38,428 nucleotides of DNA. Source: a virus. Numbering within the stretch: the first letter of the stretch is position 1; every line of letters begins with the position of its first letter. Position numbers and translations under genes: made by a program. The DNA is taken from positions 1-38,428 of the IMG/VR virus record IMGVR_UViG_3300036832_000667. One strand, 5' to 3'. The notes below the pieces were generated by a model, which saw only the letters and a list, made by a program, of their open reading frames with translations, was not told where the DNA came from and made no database searches. Below, one piece after another: positions 30,428 to 37,026 of the stretch.

Positions 30428-31009
30428 ATGCCGACCTTAACCCTGGAGCAACCGGCGCATATCTACCGTGTCGATGGCCGCGAAGTGCGCGGCGTAACAT
30501 CGATCCTTCGCAGCGCCGGCGTCCTGGACTATGCGATGATTCCGCACGACGTGCTGGAACGCGCCGGAAGACGCGGCACAGCCGTGCATAAAGCGATGCA
30601 TGCTTACGCGCTGGGAACGCTGGATACGGCATCGCTCACGGCAGAAATCGCCGGCTACGTCATGGCCGGAATCCGCTTCCACGAAGAATCCGGCCTGGTT
30701 CCGGCGAACGCCGAAAAGATCGTCTATCACGAGCAATACGACTATGCCGGCATGTACGATCTCGATTGCGTCATCCAGGACGAACTTTGGCTAGTTGACT
30801 ATAAGACCGGCTTAGTCCTGGACGGTCATCGCGCACAACTGGCGGCGTACGTCAACTGCCGGCCGAAGCCGCGCCGCTACCGGCGCGCCTGCGTCAAATT
30901 GTCGGATGATGGCACGTATCGCGTCCATCAGTATTCCCGCGCCGATTTCGACCGCGACCTGGATTTATTTTTGTTCGCCCTGGCGAATCAGCAAAAACCC
31001 GCCGCCTAG
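30428..31009 (+). CDS. PD-(D/E)XK nuclease (Cas4/RecB-like phage exonuclease)
   Basis: 193 residues. The core motifs are visible: GTAVHKAMH (H54), the GMYDLD turn (D111/D113), the catalytic LVDYKTG (D124, K126) and HRAQLAAYVN (Q137). This is the Cas4/RecB-type order. Upstream of two recombination-associated genes, it may supply the exonuclease that makes ssDNA for annealing, or process ends. The length is short but complete for the domain. Its stop is followed by the second operator/promoter. Confidence 0.85.
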   Translation: MPTLTLEQPAHIYRVDGREVRGVTSILRSAGVLDYAMIPHDVLERAGRRGTAVHKAMHAYALGTLDTASLTAEIAGYVMAGIRFHEESGLVPANAEKIVYHEQYDYAGMYDLDCVIQDELWLVDYKTGLVLDGHRAQLAAYVNCRPKPRRYRRACVKLSDDGTYRVHQYSRADFDRDLDLFLFALANQQKPAA

Positions 31010-31012
31010 GGC

Positions 31013-31041
31013 TTTACATTCGAAGCGCTTCGTATAATAAT
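31013..31041 (+). promoter_or_regulatory. Second early promoter with the CGAAGCGCTTCG operator
   Basis: TTTACA (31013-31018) is a plausible -35; the perfect palindrome CGAAGCGCTTCG (31021-31032) follows, and TATAATAAT (31033-31041) supplies the -10. The operator again lies between the promoter elements, as at 29599. It would let the recombination genes be transcribed separately from the upstream early genes under the same repressor. Confidence 0.72.
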
Positions 31042-31064
31042 AGAAGTCGAGGTAGTTTTTAGCA

Positions 31065-31757
31065 ATGGATGCATTGATGCAAGTAGAGATGAAACAGTTA
31101 ACGCGCGAAACGGCGTACTGGATTGACCTGGCCGATCATCTCGAAGTAATAGACCAGCCGTCGGTCGAAATGGCCGCTGGGCATCTCCAGGCGATCGCCG
31201 GATTGCAGAGCGAAGCCGAAAAGATTTTCGGGCCGATCATCAGTAAGGCACACGCGGCGCATAAGGAAGCGCTCACCCAGAAGAAGAACGTTTGCGCGCC
31301 GCTCGATCAGGCCGAACAGATTATTAAGGCGAAGCTGTCCGCCTATGTGCAGGAACAGCAGCAGATTCGGCTGGCCGAAGAACGCCGCTTGCGCGAAGAA
31401 GCCGAACGCGAAGCTGCTTTCGAGCGCGAACGCGAAATCGAAGCCGCGGAAATGCTTGGTGCATCGGTCGAAGAAGTTCAAACGCTGGTCGAAGCGCCGC
31501 TGGTCCGGCGTCCGGTCGTATTGGCGCCGGCGCCGAAGCAGACTGGCTTTTCGGCGCGCGAAACCTGGAAGGCCGAAGTGACGGATCTTTCCGCGCTGAT
31601 CAAGTACGTTGCAGCGCGGCCGGAATTGTCGAACTTGGTTACGGCGAATATGCCGGCAATCAACGCGCTGGCGCGATCGATGCGCGGTGCGTTTGCGATT
31701 CCTGGCGTGCGCGTCTATAACGAATCGAATATCGCAACTTTACGGAGGTCTTCATAA
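31065..31757 (+). CDS. Coiled-coil phage protein near recombination genes
   Basis: 230 residues. Residues 15-95 are helical, then comes a Glu/Arg-rich coiled coil (EERRLREEAEREAAFEREREIEAAEM). A Pro/Val linker leads to a conserved end: ARETWKAEVTDLSALIKYVAARPELSNLVTANMPAINALARSM, then IPGVRVYNES. Proteins with this end are common in phage early operons beside RecT/Erf-type genes, but their exact role is unknown. It is the first gene behind the second operator. Confidence 0.7.
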   Translation: MDALMQVEMKQLTRETAYWIDLADHLEVIDQPSVEMAAGHLQAIAGLQSEAEKIFGPIISKAHAAHKEALTQKKNVCAPLDQAEQIIKAKLSAYVQEQQQIRLAEERRLREEAEREAAFEREREIEAAEMLGASVEEVQTLVEAPLVRRPVVLAPAPKQTGFSARETWKAEVTDLSALIKYVAARPELSNLVTANMPAINALARSMRGAFAIPGVRVYNESNIATLRRSS

Positions 31758-32642
31758 ATGCAGGGACATCAGATCATTCAGGAACCGGCGAACGCCGCCG
31801 TTATCACTCAAGCTCTGGCAGAGATCGACGACGGTTTCAGCCTGCGCCTGCAGCGCAAGCCGGAAGCGATCGTCGCAGAAGCGCGGCTTTGCGCCGATGC
31901 GCTGATCGCGGCGGTTAAGCGAAACAATTGGGTGCAGCGGTTCGGCGGCCGCGATCATTTGTTTTTTGAGGCCTGGTCGTTTTTAGGCGCCATGTATCGC
32001 GTAACACCACGTACGCGTGAAACGCGCCTGGTGCAGATCGGCGATGTCGTCGGGTACGAATGTACAGCCGAAGCGTTCCACGTTCCGTCCGGAATCGTGA
32101 TCGGGTCCGCCGATGCTATGTGCCTGAACGACGAGGATAACTGGTCATTCCGTCCGACCTACGAATACGATCCGCAATCGCGTAGAAAGGTCCAGACTGG
32201 CGAACGCCCGGTTCCGCTGTTCCAGCTCCGGTCGATGGCACAAACGCGCGCCCAAGCCAAGGCCTTGAAGGGACCGTTTAGCTGGATCATCGCGATGGCC
32301 GGCTACGCGCCGACGCCGGCCGAAGAGCTGACCGGACGCGAACGGACGGTAGAAACGCCCAGGACCGAAGCGCCGGCAGTCCAGATGCCGCGCGAACGCG
32401 AAGAACCGGTATCCGATGCGCCGCCCGCTTTAGCGCAGAGCGGCAATGGCGAGAAGCGAACGATTACCGGCAAGCAGGCGAGCCGGATCTGGGCGCTGGG
32501 ATTCAGCCAGGGCGTTGACAAAAAGATCACCGGCCAGATCCTGAATGGCTTCGGCTTCCAGCGCGCCGAAGAAGTGACGGTCGACCGCTACGAAGAAGTC
32601 TGCGCTGCGGTTGAGAATGCTGGTGCGGGAACAGCTCACTAG
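31758..32642 (+). CDS. Phage recombination-associated protein (annealase-like?)
   Basis: 294 residues, starting directly after the previous stop. The N-terminal 190 residues are compact (QRFGGRDHLFFEAWSFLGAMYRVTPRT; GSADAMCLNDEDNW; PLFQLRSMAQTRAQAKALKGPFSWIIAMAGYAPTPAEEL). The SMAQTRAxxxAL...AGYxxTPAEE segment is one I associate with phage recombination proteins of the Erf/Rad52-like neighbourhood. A Pro/Glu linker and a C-terminal helical domain follow (about 235-290). The neighbouring nuclease and coiled-coil gene fit such a module. No annealing activity can be claimed from sequence. Confidence 0.55.
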   Translation: MQGHQIIQEPANAAVITQALAEIDDGFSLRLQRKPEAIVAEARLCADALIAAVKRNNWVQRFGGRDHLFFEAWSFLGAMYRVTPRTRETRLVQIGDVVGYECTAEAFHVPSGIVIGSADAMCLNDEDNWSFRPTYEYDPQSRRKVQTGERPVPLFQLRSMAQTRAQAKALKGPFSWIIAMAGYAPTPAEELTGRERTVETPRTEAPAVQMPREREEPVSDAPPALAQSGNGEKRTITGKQASRIWALGFSQGVDKKITGQILNGFGFQRAEEVTVDRYEEVCAAVENAGAGTAH

Positions 32643-32689
32643 AGCTATACTAAGTAACGCGCGTAGTCACACACGCGATTCGTTTATTT

Positions 32690-32738
32690 AAAGACCGTTT
32701 TGCCTTGCCATATCCCAAGGTTGAACGGTCTTTCTGCT
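32690..32738 (+). terminator. Terminator after the early operon
   Basis: AAAGACCGTT (32690-32699) pairs with AACGGTCTTT (32724-32733); an inner CCTTG/CAAGG stem stacks across a TTG/TTG internal loop. The tail (CTGCTTTTA) is only moderately T-rich, so termination may be partial. The stem lies between the early operon and the convergent minus-strand RHH gene and could serve both. Confidence 0.72.
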
Positions 32739-32739
32739 T

Positions 32740-33066
32740 TTAGCGATCGTGAATCTTAAACAGTTCTGCCAGTAATTGCCGCAGTGCTGGGTACGCCGTT
32801 TTGCCGTGCCGAAGATACCGGGTCAAACCGTAGACCCAGCGCCATTCAAGATCGTTCTTGGGCGCGTATTCATGGTCGTATGGCTTCGCTTGCGCCGGAC
32901 CGCGGCCGGCTTCCGTCAGCGCTTTCTCGACGGCGCGCTGCAGGAAGTGCTCGATCGAACGATACGGCCTTCCGCTTCCGCAGACAGCTTGCAGTTTGAC
33001 GTGGGTGTCGAGCGAGACTTTCGTGCAAACCTTGATTCGAACTGCATTATTTTTAGGCGTAGTCAC
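32740..33066 (-). CDS. Ribbon-helix-helix-like regulator
   Basis: 108 residues from GTG 33066. The N-terminal part (NAVRIKVCTKVSLDTHVKLQAVCG, then YRSIEHFLQRAVEKAL) is the strand-helix-helix of a MetJ/Arc-type DNA-binding dimer. The C-terminal 50 residues (PKNDLEWRWVYGLTRYLRHGKTAYPALRQLLAEL) are an extra domain. It is divergent from the excisionase-like/integrase operon across a long control region, so it is the best visible candidate for a lysogeny regulator, though not a CI-type repressor. CGTAGTCACAC lies at its start and again past its stop. Confidence 0.6.
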   Translation of the reverse strand: MTTPKNNAVRIKVCTKVSLDTHVKLQAVCGSGRPYRSIEHFLQRAVEKALTEAGRGPAQAKPYDHEYAPKNDLEWRWVYGLTRYLRHGKTAYPALRQLLAELFKIHDR

Positions 33067-33442
33067 ACGACTGATTATTCACTTGACGGTGTAGAGTGAG
33101 CCGCGATGTACGCAAATGCGTATTCATACTCGGATGACCGAGGGAGATATATATAACGCTCTCCAGTCGGGCCTCTGCAGGATATGCCTTTTGCACTAGA
33201 TCTGTAGACTTTAAGACAGAACATCTTTCGTTTTCATCGAAAGTTAGGAATTCTGTCATTGTTCGCTTGCGCGTCCCATAATTTTAGGGTAAAACCATAA
33301 ACATTCCGACTTTGAGTATCAAATGATCGTCAGAAAATAGCTTTCGTTTATCTCTAAGTCGAATCCTGCTTGTGTGACTGCTTCCAAACAGCCGCCCTGT
33401 TCGTAGTGCGCGCGTTTTATTTGCGCGATGAGAAAGGAGCGT
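33067..33442. promoter_or_regulatory. Control region between RHH gene and HTH/integrase operon
   Basis: About 375 AT-richer bases without a convincing gene. A long imperfect hairpin is formed by GACAGAA (33215-33221) with TTCTGTC (33251-33257) and, inside, TTTCG (33226-33230) with CGAAA (33238-33242). TTGACG lies at about 33083 and GATATATATAA at about 33144, so promoters are possible in either direction. GTCACAC-type sites occur at 33062 and, reversed, at 33372. A minus-strand frame (33053-33259) crosses the hairpin and looks non-coding. AAAGGAG serves the ATG at 33443. Confidence 0.5.
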
Positions 33443-33790
33443 ATGAAATCAAGTGATCTTGATGTAGATTTTGCTTATCGTCGCAATGCGATGGACATCA
33501 CCGGCACGCTCACGATACCGGCACGGATCGGCAGCTCGAAGACGTCGCCGGCGAGCAAAAGGCGGCCGCCCGGTAAAAAACGGTTGAATGGCAAAAAGCC
33601 GCAGCCGGCGGTCCAATCGCCATTGTTGACGCGTGACGAAGCGGCTGAATATCTGCGCTGCAGCATCGGCACAGTGGACAATCTGACGGCAGTTAAAAAG
33701 TTGGCCGCCTGTCGCATTCAGCGGCGGATCTTTTACCAATTCGAAGAGCTGCAGCGATTTATCCGCGACAGTAAAAACGGCGCAGCCTGA
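33443..33790 (+). CDS. Helix-turn-helix (excisionase/MerR-like) protein
   Basis: 115 residues from ATG 33443, preceded by AAAGGAG (the frame opens at 33428). The first 60 residues are basic and probably flexible (SSKTSPASKRRPPGKKRLNGKK). The C-terminal 50 are a winged-helix of the excisionase type (PLLTRDEAAEYLRCSIGTVDNL, then RIFYQFEELQRFIRDS). Just upstream of the integrase, it is the natural candidate for a directionality factor, though it could be a regulator. Confidence 0.72.
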   Translation: MKSSDLDVDFAYRRNAMDITGTLTIPARIGSSKTSPASKRRPPGKKRLNGKKPQPAVQSPLLTRDEAAEYLRCSIGTVDNLTAVKKLAACRIQRRIFYQFEELQRFIRDSKNGAA

Positions 33791-33817
33791 TATATGCGCT
33801 TATGGTATAGTCGGAGC

Positions 33818-33985
33818 ATGCCAACCACTATACAGCAGGCGGCCGCCATCCTTGGTAAAAAGGGCGGCCAGGCCAAAGTCCCGAAGGGCTTCGCGATGAT
33901 GAACCCCAAGCGGCGCAGCGCGATCGCCAAAGCGGCCATCCGGAAGCGCTGGGCGCAAGCCAAGAAGAAGGATTCCGCAGCATGA
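33818..33985 (+). CDS. Small basic KKGG-type protein
   Basis: 55 residues from ATG 33818: LGKKGGQAKVPKGFAMMNPKRRSAIAKAAIRKRW with a Lys-rich tail. Same type as 29384-29554. Its stop overlaps the integrase start (ATGA), so they are translated together. DNA binding is likely from charge alone. Confidence 0.6.
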   Translation: MPTTIQQAAAILGKKGGQAKVPKGFAMMNPKRRSAIAKAAIRKRWAQAKKKDSAA

Positions 33986-35127
33986 GCAAAGATGCTTACG
34001 GTAGCGGTTCACAACGCCAACGAAGTCCCGGCACGTGGCAGCTTCGTTATCGCGGACAGATCAAAACAGTTATCTGCGCAAACGCCAAAGAGGCGCAAAA
34101 AGAGCGCTTGAAATGGGTCGAAAGCATCGACCTGCAAAAGCACCGGCCCGCCGCCTTCTCCATGAAGGATCTTTTTGAGGAGTATCTGGCGCATCTATTT
34201 CGGAATGATCGCACCGATATCCTTACCGTTCGCCGGCGCATCGATAAACACTTAACGCCCCGGCTCGGCATGATCGATGCCCGCGCGCTTGGTCGGCCGG
34301 AGATCAACGCCTATATCGATAGCCGGAAGAAGGATGTCACAAAACATGGCAAGCCAGTGCGCAACGGCACGATCAATCGCGAGCTGGCGATCATTTCAGC
34401 CGCCCGCTACCTAGCTGCCGATCGCCTGCCGGCCATCGCGCCCATTGCGAAATTGAGCGAAGAGGACGGCATTCGCCAGGGCGTTGTGAGCGAGGAAGTC
34501 TATCGCTGGATGCTGCGCGAATTGCCGGCCCATGCGCAGTTGTTCTGGGTGTTCGGCTACTATACCGGCGTACGCAAAGGAGAGTTGCTTAAGCTGCGCT
34601 GGGAATGGGTGGATTGGGATGCCTGGCTGATCCGCGTGCCGGGCTGGTTCGCAGGAGAACGCATCACGAAAAACGGCAAGACGCACTTCATCCCGATCTA
34701 TGCCGACATGCGGGAGTTTCTAAAGAGCGCCTTTGCGGTGCGCGACCCGCAGCTACCCTGCTTATTCCAGCGTTGCGGCGCCTGCGTGAAAAGTTTTCGC
34801 AGCGCTTTCGAGCTGGCGCGCCAGCGGCTCGAATTGCCTGGCCTCTTGTTTCATGACCTGCGCCGGACCGCGGCCACCAATCTCAAGCGCCAGGGCTACT
34901 CGGACTTTGAGGTACAGCAGATCACCGGGCACAAATCGCCCCAAGCCTTCCGCCGCTATTTGATCCCGGAGGAGCATGACATGCGCAGCATGGTGGGGCG
35001 CCTCGAGGTACAAGCAGCCGAAAAACGGGAGACCGAGAAAAAAACAGTTGGCCAAACACTTGGCCAAGGGCCAGCGGAGGGGGGTGCCGATGCGAGCTCG
35101 GCCAAAGCCCCTAAGTATAAACAATGA
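33982..35127 (+). CDS. int: Tyrosine integrase
   Basis: 381 residues. The catalytic set is visible: R198 (TGVRKGELLKLRW), a Lys near 230-233 (ITKNGKTHF), HxxR (H291, R294 in HDLRRTAATNLKRQG), H317 (TGHKSP) and Y326 (RRYL). The N-terminus has a beta-like arm-binding start (GTWQLRYRGQIKTV) and a core-binding helical domain (about 60-150). The end past about 345 is a charged, disordered tail whose DNA overlaps the left attP arm sites. It would integrate the phage at the tRNA-Leu 3' end represented at 35142-35205. Confidence 0.93.
   Translation: MSKDAYGSGSQRQRSPGTWQLRYRGQIKTVICANAKEAQKERLKWVESIDLQKHRPAAFSMKDLFEEYLAHLFRNDRTDILTVRRRIDKHLTPRLGMIDARALGRPEINAYIDSRKKDVTKHGKPVRNGTINRELAIISAARYLAADRLPAIAPIAKLSEEDGIRQGVVSEEVYRWMLRELPAHAQLFWVFGYYTGVRKGELLKLRWEWVDWDAWLIRVPGWFAGERITKNGKTHFIPIYADMREFLKSAFAVRDPQLPCLFQRCGACVKSFRSAFELARQRLELPGLLFHDLRRTAATNLKRQGYSDFEVQQITGHKSPQAFRRYLIPEEHDMRSMVGRLEVQAAEKRETEKKTVGQTLGQGPAEGGADASSAKAPKYKQ
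35048..35067. promoter_or_regulatory. Left pair of TTGGCCAA sites (putative integrase arm sites)
   Basis: Two TTGGCCAA palindromes at 35048-35055 and 35060-35067, spaced 12 nt, lie in the tail of the integrase gene. A matching pair is on the other side of the attP core (35306-35324). Paired sites on both sides of a core are what arm-type integrase or accessory binding sites look like. Confidence 0.55.
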
Positions 35128-35141
35128 AAAGACTTAGGCGG

Positions 35142-35205
35142 TGGTGCGGATGGAGAGACTTGAACTCTCACGCCCATTACAGGCGCTGGAACCTAAATCC
35201 AGTGC
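35142..35205 (-). other. attP core: 3' part of a tRNA-Leu(UAG) gene
   Basis: Read on the minus strand, 35205 to 35142 gives the 3' half of a tRNA: anticodon stem-loop CTGGA-TTTAGGT-TCCAG (anticodon UAG, Leu), a class II variable arm (CGCC TGTAAT GGGCG), T-arm GAGAG-TTCAAGT-CTCTC and the acceptor end ATCCGCACCA. The 5' half (D-arm and acceptor 5' strand) is absent: the adjacent sequence does not fold as one. This is the usual form of an attP that restores the host tRNA gene after integration. CCTAAGT/ACTTAGG (35110-35138) lies next to it. Confidence 0.9.
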
Positions 35206-35439
35206 TAGTAGGTTTCGGTAGGTCTCGGTGCGCCGTAAGTGTTTGAGTTCACTACTAGGCAGTAGTACCGCGTCACACCGAGTAGCACCGAATCACATCT
35301 AAGAGTTGGCCAAGACTTGGCCAAAACTGCCCAAAGTGCGCTTGCCAACGAAGCCGTTTGGGAGTAAAAAACCGGTATCGGTAATGGACCCGCGTAAAGC
35401 ACCTCGGGCCTCCCCCTCCGGCACCTGAAAACACGATTT
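35206..35439. promoter_or_regulatory. Right attP arm with inverted repeats
   Basis: TTTCGGTAGGTCTCGGTG (35213-35230) and the reverse complement of 35276-35293 agree at 13 of 18 bases, making a long inverted repeat with TCGGT half-sites. Between them ACTACT-AGGC-AGTAGT (35251-35266) is a perfect small hairpin. The TTGGCCAA pair follows at 35306-35324. No gene is visible until 35440, and no strong promoter for the replication operon is obvious; GGACCCGCG or similar is not diagnostic. Confidence 0.55.
35306..35324. promoter_or_regulatory. Right pair of TTGGCCAA sites (putative arm sites)
   Basis: TTGGCCAA at 35306-35313 and 35317-35324, spaced 11 nt, mirrors the left pair at 35048 across the tRNA-like core. 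Confidence 0.55.
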
Positions 35440-35901
35440 ATGCAAGACGACTTATTCACGCGAGGCGTCGAAGAAGAAAACGAAAAGCTGATTCGTATTC
35501 GGAAGGCGCCGACCATCGAAGACCGGCTGGCGATGATCATCCAGCGCAGCAGCGCACACCGCCGAGTCTGCGATTGCGGCACGCCGATGTTCTTCCTCCG
35601 GCATCACGACGTAGGAAGCGGGCCACTGCCGCGTTATCAACTTGACGGCATCAACCATCAGGAAGTATGCCCGTACACGATACACGAGGAAAACCCCTGG
35701 CCGCGTAGCGCGCAGACGATCGAAGACCGGCTGGCCGACATCGTCCGGCGCATCGCCGAATACGAAAAAGTCTGCAGCTGCGGTGCCTATATCTATTTCC
35801 TCGGGCATAACGATACGGCGAAGCTGACGCCTTACCAGCTCGACGGCGTCAACCACTTCACGACGTGCCCGGTGGCCGCGCGCTATCGGAGGCGATCGTG
35901 A
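35440..35901 (+). CDS. Duplicated Cys/His zinc-binding protein
   Basis: 153 residues made of two copies of one domain. Copy 1 runs from TIEDRLAMIIQRS to HQEVCPYT (about 25-79) and copy 2 from TIEDRLADIVRRI to HFTTCPVA (about 92-146). Each has CxCGxxxxFLxHxD, then PYQLDGxNHxxxCP or its variant, so C-x-C ... H ... C likely binds zinc. The type resembles small zinc-binding modules seen in many phage replication regions, but a tandem fused pair is unusual. First gene of the replication operon. Function unknown. Confidence 0.7.
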   Translation: MQDDLFTRGVEEENEKLIRIRKAPTIEDRLAMIIQRSSAHRRVCDCGTPMFFLRHHDVGSGPLPRYQLDGINHQEVCPYTIHEENPWPRSAQTIEDRLADIVRRIAEYEKVCSCGAYIYFLGHNDTAKLTPYQLDGVNHFTTCPVAARYRRRS

Positions 35902-36146
35902 ATAAGACAGGCAGCTTCTCGATCGATCCCTTTGCCGGTTTTCGAGAAGAGCCGCTCGCGATGCAAATCGGCTCGGCACGCGATCGTTTGATTCTGCTGA
36001 TTACAAATTCAGCCGATGCGGAGCTGGTGATGCCTATCACGCTCGACCAGGCGCACCTCTTGCAGCGGGCGCTAGAAGCAGCGATTCGCGAAGCGAACAG
36101 GTACGCGCGCGCCGGCCAGAAAGCGGCCGCGGCGAGGACGAACTGA
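35898..36146 (+). CDS. Small hypothetical protein
   Basis: 82 residues from a GTG that overlaps the previous TGA (GTGA). An N-terminal beta-rich half (IGSARDRLILLITNSADAELVMPITLDQA) is followed by a helical end (HLLQRALEAAIREANRYARAGQ). No recognised family. The position just before the replication initiator suggests an accessory role. Confidence 0.55.
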   Translation: MNKTGSFSIDPFAGFREEPLAMQIGSARDRLILLITNSADAELVMPITLDQAHLLQRALEAAIREANRYARAGQKAAAARTN

Positions 36147-36147
36147 C

Positions 36148-37026
36148 ATGCGCTGGTTTAAACATTTGTCGCGCGCGCATAAGGACCCGAAACTGCTCGC
36201 GCTCATCGAACGCGGCGACTACGAAGCCTACGGTTTGTACTGGCGCTTGGTGGAAGAAGTAGCCGAAAATTTGTCGCTAAAAAGTGACCGCCCGGCGCTT
36301 CGCCATACCGAAAATGGCTGGGCGCAAATCCTCCAAATCTCCGTTCGGAAGTTCCGGAGATTGGTGTATTCACTTGCGGGTGAATACTTGATTGATCGGC
36401 GGATCATCGGCGGATCATCGGCCGATCAAATCGAAATCGAAGTCTGTAAGTTATTGAAATATAGAGATGAAGGCAAAAAAAAGTCGGAAGTTACTTCCGA
36501 CCAACTTCCGACCAAGTTGGTTTCCAAGACTAAAGAGACTAAAGAGAGTAAATATAGTACAGATTCTGTAGAGTATTCAGAACTGGAAATTAAGCAAGCT
36601 TTGAATACTCTCCCCCCACCCCCTCTCGGGGGAGAGGCGCACACTAAACCCAAACCAAAACGGGAACCGGTTTCGGAACCAAATGCCATCGGCGCGCCCG
36701 AACACTGGGGCGCGCTGCTGTCCGTCGCGGCGCGGGCAGGTCTCCAGTGGTCGGCGGCGATTGAATCGAAACTACGCGCGACCTGGTCGCGGATACCAAT
36801 CGACGAACGCTTGATCGCGATCGAAGGAATTTCGCTTCGCGTCGACACCGGCGAATACGCGGACCCGGCTTATGTACCGAAGTTGCGCCGCTATCTCGAA
36901 GAGCGGCTCTGGACCGAACGAGTCCGGCCGCCGCCGAACCGAAAAGTCGCGGCGATCGACGATCGGAACGAAGTCGCGTTGCGGAAATTTGCCGAGCGCT
37001 ATGTGCGCGAAGGAGGGCTGCAATGA
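36148..37026 (+). CDS. Replication initiator-like protein with internal candidate origin
   Basis: 292 residues. The N-terminus (MRWFKHLSRAHKDPKLLALIERGDYEAYGLYWRLVEEVAEN) is the DUF4373/Lin1244-type start found in phage replication initiators with a winged-helix fold. A low-complexity Lys/Thr/Ser/Pro linker (about 110-180) follows, then a second helical domain (HWGALLSVAARAGLQWSAAIESKL). The linker DNA holds palindromes and tandem 9-mers (see 36483-36611), as lambda O carries its own origin. The stop overlaps the next ATG. Confidence 0.78.
   Translation: MRWFKHLSRAHKDPKLLALIERGDYEAYGLYWRLVEEVAENLSLKSDRPALRHTENGWAQILQISVRKFRRLVYSLAGEYLIDRRIIGGSSADQIEIEVCKLLKYRDEGKKKSEVTSDQLPTKLVSKTKETKESKYSTDSVEYSELEIKQALNTLPPPPLGGEAHTKPKPKREPVSEPNAIGAPEHWGALLSVAARAGLQWSAAIESKLRATWSRIPIDERLIAIEGISLRVDTGEYADPAYVPKLRRYLEERLWTERVRPPPNRKVAAIDDRNEVALRKFAERYVREGGLQ
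36483..36637. other. Candidate replication origin inside the initiator gene
   Basis: GTCGGAAGT T ACTTCCGAC (36483-36501) is a perfect 9-bp inverted repeat, with a third ACTTCCGAC at 36504 and CCAACTT/AAGTTGG (36501-36520). Three tandem 9-mers follow at 36527-36553 (AGACTAAAG twice, then AGAGTAAAT), then an AT-rich tract. A 9-bp inverted repeat (AGAGTATTC 36570, GAATACTCT 36603) and a CCTCTC/GAGAGG hairpin close the block. Iterons followed by AT-rich DNA inside the initiator gene are the lambdoid origin layout. Confidence 0.65.

Noticed and set aside
33053-33259. 68-codon minus-strand frame in the control region
   Set aside because: Crosses the hairpin and possible promoters, overlaps the RHH gene start and has no ribosome site; kept as regulatory DNA.
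35142-35230. Complete tRNA-Leu gene
   Set aside because: Only the anticodon arm to CCA is present; the neighbouring bases cannot form the D-arm or acceptor 5' strand.
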